From JAGQIB01 sp041393395 (lineage in GTDB: Bacteria > ARS69): DNA of 64,000 nt. This document shows positions 43,645-52,187 of the stretch, one piece after another (position 1 is the first letter of the stretch; each line of letters starts with the position of its first letter). The position numbers and the translations under genes are program-made. The stretch covers positions 558,001 to 622,000 of the forward strand of contig JAWKKG010000004.1 in assembly GCA_041393395.1 (NCBI GenBank), read 5' to 3'. Under the pieces are notes generated by a model that searched no databases, had not been told where the DNA came from, and saw only the letters and a program-made list of their open reading frames with translations.

Positions 43645-44577
43645 ATGCCCGTTCGGGAAGGCCCGGAGAAATTGCTCGACCGCTACGCCGGCCATCTGGA
43701 GCTCGACCGCGGGCTCGCGCCGTCGACGGTGGCACTGTACCGCCGGGATGCGGCGGACTTCCTTCGCTGGTCGGGAGAGCGCACGGGAAGGCCCGGCCGC
43801 CTTCCCGAAGCCCCCGGGCGCCCTCTCGTGGCGGGCTACCTCGCGGCGCGGCGCGCGGCGGGGGCAGGGCCCCGCACGGTGGCGCGGATCGCCTCCGGCC
43901 TGCGACGTTTCCTCCGCTGGGCGCGCGCGGCCGGCGAGATCCGGGAGGAGCCCGAGATCTCGGTGCCGGAGAAGGTGCGACAACGTCGCCTCCCGCGCTC
44001 CGTCCCGGAGGAACGGCTGCTGCCGATCCTGGAGCGACTGGGCGAGCCCGACGTTCCTCACCGCGACCGGGCGCTGCTCGAGCTCCTCTACGGGTCCGGA
44101 CTCCGGATCTCCGAGGCCGGAGGGCTCCGGGTCGAGGATGTCGACCGCTGGAATCGCTCGGTCCGGGTGCGCGGCAAGGGTGGGCGCGAGCGCGTCGTTC
44201 CGCTCACCGGCGACTCGCTCGACGCGATCACGGATCTGCTCGCCGAGCGACGTCTCGAGCCGGGCCCGGGACCCTCGGGCCGCGCTCCGGTGTTCGCGAA
44301 TGACCGGGGCGCCGCAATCAGCCTCCGCACGCTGCGTCGCATCGTGAACCGGTGGCTGCCGCGCACCGGCGAGCGGGGCGGCGGCTCACCGCACACGTTG
44401 CGTCACAGTTTCGCCACGCATCTGCTCGATGGAGGCGCGGACCTGCGCGCCGTGCAGGAGCTGCTCGGCCACGCGCGGTTGTCCACGACCGCCGTCTACA
44501 CGCACGTCACCCGGAGCCGCCTGCGCGAGGCCTACGAGCGCGCGCACCCGCGGGCCGGAGGGGAGAGATCGGATTGA
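43645..44577 (+). CDS. xerC: Tyrosine recombinase XerC-like (chromosome dimer resolution)
   Basis: A 310-residue tyrosine recombinase with the full catalytic set. Arg is in GSGLRISEAGGLRVEDVD, Lys in VRGKGGRERVVPL, His-x-x-Arg in SPHTLRHSFATHLLDGGADL, and His and the nucleophile Tyr in LLGHARLSTTAVYTHVTRSR. The N-terminal SAM-like domain (ELDRGLAPSTVALYRRDAAD) binds the core site. Location between trmFO and hslV, as codV in Bacillus, argues for the housekeeping dif recombinase rather than a mobile-element integrase; no attachment site or cargo is seen nearby. Its stop overlaps hslV (TTGA). Confidence 0.9.
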   Translation: MPVREGPEKLLDRYAGHLELDRGLAPSTVALYRRDAADFLRWSGERTGRPGRLPEAPGRPLVAGYLAARRAAGAGPRTVARIASGLRRFLRWARAAGEIREEPEISVPEKVRQRRLPRSVPEERLLPILERLGEPDVPHRDRALLELLYGSGLRISEAGGLRVEDVDRWNRSVRVRGKGGRERVVPLTGDSLDAITDLLAERRLEPGPGPSGRAPVFANDRGAAISLRTLRRIVNRWLPRTGERGGGSPHTLRHSFATHLLDGGADLRAVQELLGHARLSTTAVYTHVTRSRLREAYERAHPRAGGERSD

Positions 44578-45104
44578 CTTTCCATTCCACGACGATTCTC
44601 GGAGTTCGTGCCGGTGGCAAGGTCGCGCTCGGCGGGGACGGCCAGGTCACGCTCGGTGACGCGGTCGTGAAGAGCCGCGCCGTGAAGGTCCGACGACTCG
44701 AGTCGTACGGGATCCTGTGCGGCTTCGCCGGCTCGGCGGCGGACAGCTTCGCGCTGTTCGACCGGTTCGAGAAGCGACTCGCCGAGTTCAAGGGCAAGAC
44801 GCGACGCGCTGCAGTCGAGCTCGCGAAGGACTGGCGGACGGACCGCGCGCTCCGGCGCCTGGAGGCGATGCTCGCCGTGATGGACGCGGAGCACACGCTC
44901 CTGCTGTCGGGGAACGGCGATGTCCTGGAGCCGGATGACGACGTCGCCGCGATCGGATCCGGCGGGCACTTCGCGCGCTCCGCCGCCCGCGCGTTCCTCA
45001 CGGCAGGCTGGGACGATCCGGAACGGATCGTGCGCGAGTCGCTGAGGATCGCCGCGGACATCTGCGTCTACACGAACGACTCCATCGAGGTGCTCACGCT
45101 GTGA
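44574..45104 (+). CDS. hslV: ATP-dependent protease peptidase subunit HslV
   Basis: A 176-residue HslV (ClpQ), proteasome beta-like. The TTG start gives MTFHS before TTILGVRAGGKVALGGDGQV, so the nucleophilic Thr would be exposed by removing a short propeptide. Other conserved parts are GFAGSAADSFALFDRFEKRL, AVELAKDWRTDRALRRLEAM and AAIGSGGHFARSAARAFL. It forms dodecamers that work with HslU to degrade misfolded proteins. It is coupled to xerC upstream and hslU downstream by 4-nt overlaps. Confidence 0.96.
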   Translation: MTFHSTTILGVRAGGKVALGGDGQVTLGDAVVKSRAVKVRRLESYGILCGFAGSAADSFALFDRFEKRLAEFKGKTRRAAVELAKDWRTDRALRRLEAMLAVMDAEHTLLLSGNGDVLEPDDDVAAIGSGGHFARSAARAFLTAGWDDPERIVRESLRIAADICVYTNDSIEVLTL

Positions 45105-46477
45105 CGAATCGACTGCCGGCGCCGGCCGACACCGCGCTCACGCCACACGAGATCGTGCGCGAGCTGGATCGCTACATCGTGGGACAGGCCGCCGCGAAGC
45201 GCGCGGTGGCGATCGCACTCCGCAATCGCTGGCGTCGCCAGCACGTGGAGGAGAAGCTCCGGCCGGAGATCAGTCCCACGAACATCATCCTGGTCGGCCC
45301 GACCGGGGTGGGCAAGACGGAGATCGCCCGGCGTCTCGCCCGACTCGCCGCGGCGCCGTTCGTGAAGGTCGAGGCTTCAAAGTTCACGGAGGTCGGCTAC
45401 GTCGGCCGCGACGTGGAGTCGATGGTGCGCGACCTCATGGAGACGGCGATCGACCTCGTGCGGAACGAGTTTCGCGAGCAGAATGCCGACAAGGCGCGGG
45501 AACGCGCGGCCGAGCGCGTGCTCGACCTGCTCTTCCCGCCGCCGCCCACGCGTCGCGTCGCCGGCGAGAAAACGGACGCGGAGCGCGAGGAGGAACGTCG
45601 GCGGGAGGAGAGCCGCGACAAGCTGCGCGTGCGCCTGCGCGAGGGTGGTCTCGACGACCGCGAGGTGGACGTCGAGGTCTCGAGCCCGCGGAGCGGCACG
45701 ATCGATCTGTTCGGTCCGCAGGGGATGGAGCAGATGGGCGTGAATCTCCAGGACATGGCGTTCGGCCGCCGCAAGTCCCGGCGAAGGGTGACCGTGGCCG
45801 AGGCGAGGCGACTGCTCGAGGAGGAAGAGATGGAGGCGCTCCTCGACGACGAGAAGGTCCGCCAGATCGCGCGGGAGCGGGCCGAGTCCTCCGGCATCGT
45901 GTTCATCGACGAGATCGACAAGGTCGTGGCCGGCCAGTCCAAGCAGGGGCCCGACGTCTCGCGCGAGGGCGTCCAGCGAGACCTGCTCCCGATCGTGGAG
46001 GGAAGCAACGTCACCACGAAGCACGGCGTGATCCGGACGGATCACATCCTGTTCGTCGCGGCCGGCGCGTTCCACGGCACGAGCCCGAGCGACCTCATCC
46101 CGGAGCTGCAGGGGCGCTTCCCGATCCGCGTGGAGCTGTCGTCGCTCGGCGAGGAGGACTTCGTCCGAATTCTCACCGAACCGGAGAATGCTCTGCTCCG
46201 CCAGTACGAGGCGATGTTCGCGGCCGACGGCGTGGCACTGTCGTTCACCGAGGACGCGGTGGCGGAGCTCGCCCGCGTCGCCTGCGAGGCGAACGAAGCC
46301 GCGGAGGACATCGGGGCGCGTCGCCTGCAGACCGTGCTCGCCACGCTCCTGGAGCCGTACCTGTTCGACGTGCCCGACGCCTACGCGGAGACGGCGCTGC
46401 GCGTCGACGGCGAACTCGTGCGCGCACGGCTCGGTCCGGTGCTCCGGGACCGCGACGTTCGCCAGTACATCCTGTGA
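45101..46477 (+). CDS. hslU: ATP-dependent protease ATPase subunit HslU
   Basis: A 458-residue AAA+ unfoldase of HslVU (ClpYQ). Motifs are ELDRYIVGQAAAKRAVAIAL, Walker A in ILVGPTGVGKTEIARRLARL, KFTEVGYVGRDVESMVRDL (pore loop GYVG), Walker B in GIVFIDEIDKVVAG, and the C-terminal sensor/activation tail ending VRQYIL, used to trigger HslV. The charged I-domain lies between, with a stretch rich in Glu and Arg around residue 165. GTG start overlaps the hslV stop. The following lipoprotein gene also overlaps by 4 nt. Confidence 0.96.
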   Translation: MTNRLPAPADTALTPHEIVRELDRYIVGQAAAKRAVAIALRNRWRRQHVEEKLRPEISPTNIILVGPTGVGKTEIARRLARLAAAPFVKVEASKFTEVGYVGRDVESMVRDLMETAIDLVRNEFREQNADKARERAAERVLDLLFPPPPTRRVAGEKTDAEREEERRREESRDKLRVRLREGGLDDREVDVEVSSPRSGTIDLFGPQGMEQMGVNLQDMAFGRRKSRRRVTVAEARRLLEEEEMEALLDDEKVRQIARERAESSGIVFIDEIDKVVAGQSKQGPDVSREGVQRDLLPIVEGSNVTTKHGVIRTDHILFVAAGAFHGTSPSDLIPELQGRFPIRVELSSLGEEDFVRILTEPENALLRQYEAMFAADGVALSFTEDAVAELARVACEANEAAEDIGARRLQTVLATLLEPYLFDVPDAYAETALRVDGELVRARLGPVLRDRDVRQYIL

Positions 46478-47625
46478 TCCGCGACTCCGTTTCTCGGCGG
46501 GCCCGGACCGTCGCCGCCGTCCTCGCGACCGGCGGCCTGGTTGCCGCGTGCGCGAAGATGGGCGCACCGCCCGGCGGCGAGATCGACGACGATCCCCCGC
46601 GCGTGGTCCTCGAGAGCGTCTTCCCGGGGCCGGGGGCGGCCGGTGTGGCCGCCGACTCCGCGTTCGTGGTGGCGTTCTCGGAGCGGGTCGATCGCCGGAG
46701 CGTGCTGCGATCGCTCCGGATCTTTCCGCCGGTCGACTTCCAGGACGTCGACTGGCGCGGTGACACGTTGAGTCTCGTGCCGGCAGGCGGCTGGTCGGCG
46801 GACCGCCCGACGTTGATCCGGATCGAGGGCAGCGCTCGCGACTCGCACGGACTCGCCATGGGCGAGTCGTTCCAGACGATCTTCACGCGCCGCGCGCATC
46901 CGGACAGCGGCGTCGCGACGGGTCGGGCCTGGGCCGGCAAGGAGCTCGACGCCTCCAAGCGATTCCTCGTGTTCGCCTGGACGACGCAGGACTCCGCGCC
47001 CGACGGCGATCGCTGGCCCGTGGCCATCGCCGAGACGAGGTCGGGGGAGGAGTTCCGGTTGTCGGGCCTGGCCCTGGACCGCACGTGGACCATCACGGGG
47101 GTCATCGACGCCGACGGATCGCTCCGCGGCCTGGGGCGCGGCGGCGCCGAGCTCGATGCCCCGGAGACGGTGGCGTTCGCGGATGACGTCCGCGAAGTTC
47201 GAATCGCCGATTTCCTGGTGGGCACGCTCGACTCGCTCGGGACGATCCAGGGCGAGGTGGCCGTGGATTCCGCGCGCACGGCGTGGGTGGTCGCGACGCC
47301 GTTCGCGTCCGCGGACTCCGCCTCCGCGGACTGGCTCGCGCGAACGGAACGTCGAGCCGGCCCGCTCACCGGGGGGCCGTTCTCGCTCTCCGTTCCGACC
47401 GGTGTCGACTATCGTGTCGGCGCGTTCGTCGATGTCGACGGGGACTCGTCGTGGCAGACCGCCGAGCCGTCGGTGCCGCTGGAGAGTCCCGTCTCCTTGC
47501 GCTTCCGCTCCGTGGCCGAGGGACTGCGCTTCGATCTCGTGGGACTGGCACCGTGGCCGGTCGACTCCACCGCGACGTCGACGCCGGCCGATTCGGCGGC
47601 AACGAACGAGGAGACGACGCCGTGA
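46474..47625 (+). CDS. Lipoprotein with bacterial Ig-like (Big_5-type) N-terminal domain
   Basis: A 383-residue predicted lipoprotein (GLVAAC, modified Cys at residue 26). The first domain (PPRVVLESVFPGPGAAGV, then VVAFSERVDRRSVLRSLRIF) is the Ig-like fold common in FCB-group outer-membrane lipoproteins. The rest contains beta-rich segments including GTIQGEVAVDSARTAWVVAT and VDYRVGAFVDVDGDSSW, resembling carboxypeptidase-regulatory-like folds. It ends in a Ser/Thr/Ala tail. Function unknown. It sits between hslU and dapF, overlapping both by 4 nt, so it is co-expressed with housekeeping genes. Confidence 0.7.
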   Translation: MIRDSVSRRARTVAAVLATGGLVAACAKMGAPPGGEIDDDPPRVVLESVFPGPGAAGVAADSAFVVAFSERVDRRSVLRSLRIFPPVDFQDVDWRGDTLSLVPAGGWSADRPTLIRIEGSARDSHGLAMGESFQTIFTRRAHPDSGVATGRAWAGKELDASKRFLVFAWTTQDSAPDGDRWPVAIAETRSGEEFRLSGLALDRTWTITGVIDADGSLRGLGRGGAELDAPETVAFADDVREVRIADFLVGTLDSLGTIQGEVAVDSARTAWVVATPFASADSASADWLARTERRAGPLTGGPFSLSVPTGVDYRVGAFVDVDGDSSWQTAEPSVPLESPVSLRFRSVAEGLRFDLVGLAPWPVDSTATSTPADSAATNEETTP

Positions 47626-48440
47626 TCGTTCCGTTCGTGAAGATGTCCGGCGCCGGCAACGACGTGATCCTCGTGGATCATCGCGAGCATCTCCTGCGCG
47701 CCCGCGAGGCGGCGTTCGCGCGTGCGATCTGCGATCGTCGTTTCGGAGTGGGCGCCGATGCGACGATCCTCGTGGAGGAATCCGCGCGCGCGGACTTCCA
47801 TGTTCGCTTCTTCAATCCCGACGGCAGCGAGTACGCGCTCTGCGGGAACGGCGCGCGCTGCATTCCGCTCTTCGCGGAGGCGATCGGACTGCCGGGACCC
47901 GAGTACACGTTCACGAGCGACTCCGGCACGCATCGCGGAAGGATGCTCGGGTCCGACTCGGGATCCGTCGGGATGCCGCCGGCGCGCGAGATCCGGCGCT
48001 GCGTGCCGGTCGAGATCGAGGGGCGCCCCCTGGACGTGGACTGGGGCGACATCGGTGTGCCGCACGCGGCGGTCTGGGTGGAGGACGTCGCCTCGATTCC
48101 CGTCGAGACACTCGGGGCTCGCGTCCGGGCGCATCCGGCGTTCGGCCCGCAGGGCACGAACGTCTCCTTCGTGCAGAGGCTCGGACCGGGCACGTTCGCG
48201 ATCCGCACGTTCGAGCGGGGGGTCGAGGGGGAGACCTGGGCCTGCGGCAGCGGATCCACCGTCATCGCCACGCTGGCCCGGGCTCGGGGATGGGCCGGTG
48301 ATCGCGTGGAGTTGCGGGTGCGGAGCGGGGCGATCCTGTCGGTGGATTTCGCGGACCCGGCGGAGCCGCGGCTCGCCGGCCCCGTGTCCTGGATCTGCGA
48401 CGGCCGCTTCCCGTTCGCGCCGGAGCCCGAATCGGCCTAA
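47622..48440 (+). CDS. dapF: Diaminopimelate epimerase
   Basis: A 272-residue DapF that converts LL- to meso-diaminopimelate for lysine and peptidoglycan. The start VPFVKMSGAGNDVILVDHR, the first active-site Cys in SEYALCGNGARC, the second in GETWACGSGSTVIA, and GPQGTNVSFV are all diagnostic. The second cysteine motif reads ACGSGS where most have ACGTGA/S. GTG 47622 overlaps the previous stop. It implies meso-DAP-type peptidoglycan. Confidence 0.95.
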   Translation: MIVPFVKMSGAGNDVILVDHREHLLRAREAAFARAICDRRFGVGADATILVEESARADFHVRFFNPDGSEYALCGNGARCIPLFAEAIGLPGPEYTFTSDSGTHRGRMLGSDSGSVGMPPAREIRRCVPVEIEGRPLDVDWGDIGVPHAAVWVEDVASIPVETLGARVRAHPAFGPQGTNVSFVQRLGPGTFAIRTFERGVEGETWACGSGSTVIATLARARGWAGDRVELRVRSGAILSVDFADPAEPRLAGPVSWICDGRFPFAPEPESA

Positions 48441-48459
48441 GAGCTTGGGGCAGAAACCT

Positions 48460-48489
48460 TTGACACACGTCCTCGGGCTCTGGTAGCGT
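48460..48489 (+). promoter_or_regulatory. Strong promoter of the HU-family gene with extended -10
   Basis: TTGACA (48460-48465), an 18-nt spacer and TAGCGT (48484-48489), preceded by TGG that makes an extended -10. The start near 48496 leaves a leader of about 170 nt before the ATG, with no recognised riboswitch. Confidence 0.65.
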
Positions 48490-48668
48490 CGCCCGACGTT
48501 GCCTGGACGGGTCCGGTTTCCGGCTTGGCGGTCGTACCTGCTCTCGAGTGTCCCGGTCCCCGGATATCGCGCGGTGGCCCGGATTCGGCGCGCCCCGGCG
48601 CGGTGAGGCTCGGGAGCGGGAGAGCGCGGGCCGCAGTCCGGACCCGCCGCGCGAAGGGAGTGCCCCGA

Positions 48669-48995
48669 ATGACGAAAGCGGATCTGGTCGATCACGTGAC
48701 CGCGGCCACGGGCCTGACGAAACGGGACGTGGCGATCGTGGTGGACCGGTTCATCGACGCCGTCAGCGAGGCTCTCGCCGCCGGGTCGCACATCGAGATC
48801 CGGGGCTTCGGAAGCTTCAAGGTCAAGTCCCGGCGAGCTCGGGTCGCGAGGAATCCGCGTACCGGTGCCACCGTCGAGGTCCCCGAGAAGCTCGTGCCGT
48901 ACTTCAAGGTGTCCAAGGAACTCAAAAAGGTGGTGGAGGACTCGAACCCCGCGATCGACGGGGAACCGGCCGGAACTCCGACGGACGCGTCCTAG
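48669..48995 (+). CDS. HU/IHF-family DNA-binding protein
   Basis: A 108-residue nucleoid protein. The start MTKADLVDHVTAATGLTKRD and the DNA-binding arm region IEIRGFGSFKVKSRRARVAR followed by NPRTGATVEVPEKLVPYFKV are typical, with the intercalating Pro in the NPRTG loop. The last ~18 residues (after ELKKVVEDS) form an acidic tail longer than in E. coli HU or IHF. It should bend and compact DNA as a dimer. ATG 48669 follows AAGGGAG. HU versus IHF cannot be decided. Confidence 0.92.
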   Translation: MTKADLVDHVTAATGLTKRDVAIVVDRFIDAVSEALAAGSHIEIRGFGSFKVKSRRARVARNPRTGATVEVPEKLVPYFKVSKELKKVVEDSNPAIDGEPAGTPTDAS

Positions 48996-49061
48996 CCAGG
49001 TGCCAGGTGCCGGCCGGGCCCGACCCGAGTCCTCATCCCGAGATCAAGGAGCAAGGCGTAC

Positions 49062-49154
49062 ATGCCGAGTGGGAAGAAGAGAAAGCGAGCGAAGATCGCC
49101 ACGCACAAGCGCAAGAAGCGTCTTCGCAAGAATCGCCACAAAAAGAAGAAGTAG
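49062..49154 (+). CDS. 30-residue AURKAIP1/COX24-domain basic protein (probable ribosome-associated)
   Basis: An open frame of 31 codons starting MPSGKKRKRAKIATHKRK and ending in four lysines. It nearly matches the very short AURKAIP1/COX24 (mS38-like) proteins conserved in Bacteroidetes and relatives, which are related to mitochondrial ribosomal protein mS38. More than half of the residues are Lys or Arg. AAGGAG lies at 49046-49051 and AAGG closer in. It sits 66 nt after the HU-family gene and before the PilZ gene. Its small size means that it is easily missed. Confidence 0.85.
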   Translation: MPSGKKRKRAKIATHKRKKRLRKNRHKKKK

Positions 49155-49187
49155 TAGTCTCCGGGTTCGTCAACCAGCGAGGATGCG

Positions 49188-49562
49188 ATGAGCGAGCGAG
49201 ACGACCGCCGCCGGACACCACGCGCCGACGCACGGCTGCGGGTGGACTTGGCGCACGGTCCGGAGGGGGCGCTCTCGGTCGAGACGCTCAACATCGGCTC
49301 GGGCGGCGTGTACGTCCAGGTCCCGCGATTCATCGAGCCGCTGACGAAGCTGTCGCTCGCGATGGTGATTCCCGCGCCGACGGCCGACGAGGAGCCGGTT
49401 CGCCTCGAGACCGAGGCGATCGTGGTCCGGACGCTTCCCGAGGCTCCGGATCCGGCGGTGGAGGCCTACGAGATCGCCTGCGCGTTCCTCGAGCTCGCGG
49501 ACGAAACCCGGGACGCGATCAATCGCTACATCCTGACGCACGGGGCGAGCACGCCGGTCTGA
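49188..49562 (+). CDS. PilZ-domain cyclic-di-GMP-binding protein
   Basis: A 124-residue single-domain PilZ protein. The two ligand motifs are present: an N-terminal arginine cluster (RDDRRRTPRADARLRVDL, the RxxxR motif) and NIGSGGVYVQVP (the D/NxSxxG motif). It likely binds cyclic di-GMP and acts on a partner. Placement between the HU-family gene and cheA, next to flagellar genes, suggests motor or chemotaxis control as for YcgR, but the YcgR-N domain is absent. A strong terminator follows. Confidence 0.85.
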   Translation: MSERDDRRRTPRADARLRVDLAHGPEGALSVETLNIGSGGVYVQVPRFIEPLTKLSLAMVIPAPTADEEPVRLETEAIVVRTLPEAPDPAVEAYEIACAFLELADETRDAINRYILTHGASTPV

Positions 49563-49590
49563 GGCGTCCCCCGTCGATCGGATCGACCAT

Positions 49591-49624
49591 CGAGCCCCGG
49601 CCCCGCGGCCGGGGCTCGTTCTTT
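49591..49624 (+). terminator. Strong intrinsic terminator between PilZ gene and cheA
   Basis: A 12-bp perfect stem, CGAGCCCCGGCC (49591-49602) and its complement (49607-49618), with loop CCGC, followed by TTCTTT. It separates the HU/COX24/PilZ unit from the chemotaxis operon. Confidence 0.9.
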
Positions 49625-49683
49625 GGGCTGCCCGCTTCATCGCCCCGCTCCTCTTGCCGATTCTCCCGGGGAGGAGGGCGCTC

Positions 49684-51741
49684 TTGGATTCCTTCGAGCA
49701 GCTGAAGTCGGATTTCCTGGCGGAGACCGAGGACACCCTCGCGAGCCTCCAGCGCGACCTCGATGATCTCGCGGCCGGCGCGAAGGAACCCGGGGGCGAA
49801 GCCGAGCGCGTGGCCGAGGCGGTCGATCGCGTGTTCCGCACGACGCACTCGCTCAAGGGCGTGTCCGGCATGTTCGGTTTCGACCGGATGTCCCAGGTCG
49901 CGCACGCGATGGAGAACGTGCTGGAGGACTTGCGCGAGGAGCGCCTGGCGCTGGACTCCGGCGTCTGTGATCGACTCTACGAAGGGCACGAGCTCCTGTG
50001 GCGACTGCTCGGCCACGCCACCGGTGCCGACGCCGACCCCGACGATTCGACCGACATCTGGCTCACGCGCCTCGACGGGGAACGCCGCGCCCGGACTCCC
50101 GAGGCCGGCGCGCCACTCCGCGAGGCGCTCGCCGCCATCACGGTGGAGGAGCTCGAGGAGCTTCGGGTCGCCGGGACCGGCGGGCGGACGATCGCGCTGC
50201 TCGAGACGTCGTTCGACGACGCGGGCTACGATCGCGGTCGCAACGACCTCGTCGAGCTCGTCGAGAAGTGGGGACGCGTCCACGCGACGCTCACCGACGC
50301 GGCCGATCCGGACGCCACCCGATTCCGCCTGCGCATTCTGGCGTCCAGCGCGGAACCGCTGTTCGGGCTCCTGAAGCGCGTCGGGCCGCTCGGAGTGGAC
50401 GTCACCACGGACGAGGACGGAATCCTCGCCGCGGCCGCGGCCGAGATCGCGCGCCCGACGCCGGAAGCCTCCCCGGACGCTCCTCGGGAACAAGCGTCGC
50501 CGCCGGTCAAGGACGCGGCCGCCGGCCCGGAGAGCGCGCGCCCCGTCCGCAACGCGATGCTGCGCGTCCCGGTGGATCGAGTGGATCGATTGCTCGGCGA
50601 GCTCGGCGATCTCGTGCAGGCGAAGCTCGCGCTGCAATCCACCGCGGAGAGCCTGATCCGCCAGGCCCCGGATCGAATGACGCGGACGCACGCGAAGCAA
50701 TCGCTCCGTCACCTGGACCGCAAGCTGCGTTCGCTTCAGGAGGGGATCCTCGGCGTGCGGATGGTCACGTTCGACTCGCTGTTCCAGAAGCTGGAACGGA
50801 CCACGCGAGAGACCTGTCGCGCCGTCGGGCGAGAAGCCCGTCTCGTGACCGAGGGGGAGCGCGTGGAGATCGACAAGGGTGTGCTCGACTCGCTCGCGGA
50901 GCCGCTCGTGCACCTGCTCCGGAATGCGATCGATCATGGACTCGAGGATCCGGCCACGCGGGAAGCCGCGGGCAAGCCCGCGATCGGCACGGTGCGGGTC
51001 TCGGCGGAAGCCGACGGCGCGTGGACCCGGGTCGAGGTCGCGGACGACGGCGCGGGGCTCGACCTGGATCGCATCCGGGACAAGGCGCTGCGCCGAGGCC
51101 TGCTCGCCCCGGACCACATGCCGTCGCGGACGGAGCTGCTCGGCATCGTGTTCCAGCCGGGATTCTCGGTGCGCGACGAGACGACGGAGATCTCCGGCCG
51201 CGGCGTGGGGCTCGATGCCGTACGCGACGCGGTGGAGTCGCTCGGAGGGAGAGTGGAAGTCGATACCGGCTCCGCCGGGACCACGTTCCGGTTGCGATTG
51301 CCCGTGTCGCTCGCCGTCGTGCATGCACTGGAAGTGCGCGTGCGCGAGCATCGATTCTTCCTCCCGCTGAACCACGTGGCGGAGGTCGCGCGTCTGGACC
51401 CGCACGCGTTCGAGACGATCGGCGGCCGCGAGCTTTTCGTGCGCGGCTCCCGGGGCATTCCGGTGGTGGATCTCGGCGAGGCCTACGGGCTCGGTCTCGT
51501 CGATCGCGAGCGGTCCCACCTCCCGAGCGTGACGGTGAACGACGGCGCCTCGACCACGGTGCTGCTCGTGGACGAGCTCGGAGCGCGACGCGAGATCGTG
51601 GTTCGCCCGCTCTCGGGCGTGCTTCCGCCGGTGCCGGGCATCGCGGGAAGCACCGACCTCGGAGACGGTCGGATCGTGCTCGTCCTCGATCCGTCATCCC
51701 GTCTCCGGCAGCGCGAGGCGCGACTGGAGGCGACGTCTTGA
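49684..51741 (+). CDS. cheA: Chemotaxis histidine kinase CheA
   Basis: A 685-residue CheA. The Hpt (P1) domain has the phosphorylated His at residue 55 (RTTHSLKGVSGMFGFDRM). A divergent P2-like region reaches ~residue 280. The P3 dimerisation helices follow (MLRVPVDRVDRLLGELGDL), then the P4 ATPase with N-box HLLRNAIDHGLEDPATREA, EVADDGAGLDL and SGRGVGLDAVRDAVESLGG, and a C-terminal CheW-like P5 (LPLNHVAEVARL). It phosphorylates CheY/CheB in response to receptors. The TTG at 49684 follows GGAGGAGGG; an upstream TTG at 49654 would place that ribosome site inside the gene. Confidence 0.94.
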   Translation: MDSFEQLKSDFLAETEDTLASLQRDLDDLAAGAKEPGGEAERVAEAVDRVFRTTHSLKGVSGMFGFDRMSQVAHAMENVLEDLREERLALDSGVCDRLYEGHELLWRLLGHATGADADPDDSTDIWLTRLDGERRARTPEAGAPLREALAAITVEELEELRVAGTGGRTIALLETSFDDAGYDRGRNDLVELVEKWGRVHATLTDAADPDATRFRLRILASSAEPLFGLLKRVGPLGVDVTTDEDGILAAAAAEIARPTPEASPDAPREQASPPVKDAAAGPESARPVRNAMLRVPVDRVDRLLGELGDLVQAKLALQSTAESLIRQAPDRMTRTHAKQSLRHLDRKLRSLQEGILGVRMVTFDSLFQKLERTTRETCRAVGREARLVTEGERVEIDKGVLDSLAEPLVHLLRNAIDHGLEDPATREAAGKPAIGTVRVSAEADGAWTRVEVADDGAGLDLDRIRDKALRRGLLAPDHMPSRTELLGIVFQPGFSVRDETTEISGRGVGLDAVRDAVESLGGRVEVDTGSAGTTFRLRLPVSLAVVHALEVRVREHRFFLPLNHVAEVARLDPHAFETIGGRELFVRGSRGIPVVDLGEAYGLGLVDRERSHLPSVTVNDGASTTVLLVDELGARREIVVRPLSGVLPPVPGIAGSTDLGDGRIVLVLDPSSRLRQREARLEATS

Positions 51742-52187
51742 ACGCCCTCGTGACCTTCCGGGTCGGGGACACGGACTGGGCCGTGGACGTGGATACCGTC
51801 CTCGAAGTCACCACCGCCAGCTCGGTGACCCCGGTGCCGGGCACGGCGCGTCGGGTCCTGGGTGTGACCTCGTGGCGAGGCCGGACACTCCCGGTCCTCC
51901 GGCTGGCGGAGGACCTCAAGGACTGCGGCTCGGCTCCCGACCAGAGGTGCAGACTGCTCGTGCTCCGCTGGCCGGGCCCGTTCGCCCTGCGGGTCGACTC
52001 TCCCGGTCAGATCGTGCGGACCTGGGAACCGCTGGAGCGGGAGTCCCTTCCGGGGGAGACCGAGGTCCTGGAGCTCGTCCGGGTCGACGGGAGGCTCGTC
52101 CGGGTGCTCGACGTTCCCCGCGTGGTGGCCGACCCGCGCGCCCTGCTCGACAACACCGGAGGAGGGGCATGCGCCCGCACCGCCTGA
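51738..52187 (+). CDS. cheW: Chemotaxis adaptor CheW
   Basis: A 149-residue CheW-like protein: NALVTFRVGDTDWAVDVDTV, VPGTARRVLGVTSWRGRTLP and PFALRVDSPGQIV follow the CheW beta-barrel pattern. It should couple receptors to CheA P5. The TTG start overlaps the cheA stop (TTGA). The end overlaps the receptor gene by 19 nt. The ~18-residue C-terminal tail (DPRALLDNTGGGACARTA) is less conserved. Confidence 0.88.
   Translation: MNALVTFRVGDTDWAVDVDTVLEVTTASSVTPVPGTARRVLGVTSWRGRTLPVLRLAEDLKDCGSAPDQRCRLLVLRWPGPFALRVDSPGQIVRTWEPLERESLPGETEVLELVRVDGRLVRVLDVPRVVADPRALLDNTGGGACARTA

Noticed and set aside
43645..44577. Tyrosine recombinase as a sign of a mobile element
   Set aside because: Flanked by trmFO and hslVU as in Bacillus codV, with no att-like repeats, cargo or composition shift; a housekeeping XerC fits better.
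49519..51519. 666-codon minus-strand open frame opposite cheA
   Set aside because: cheA is clearly coding on the + strand; the antisense frame shows no family motif and crosses a strong terminator hairpin.
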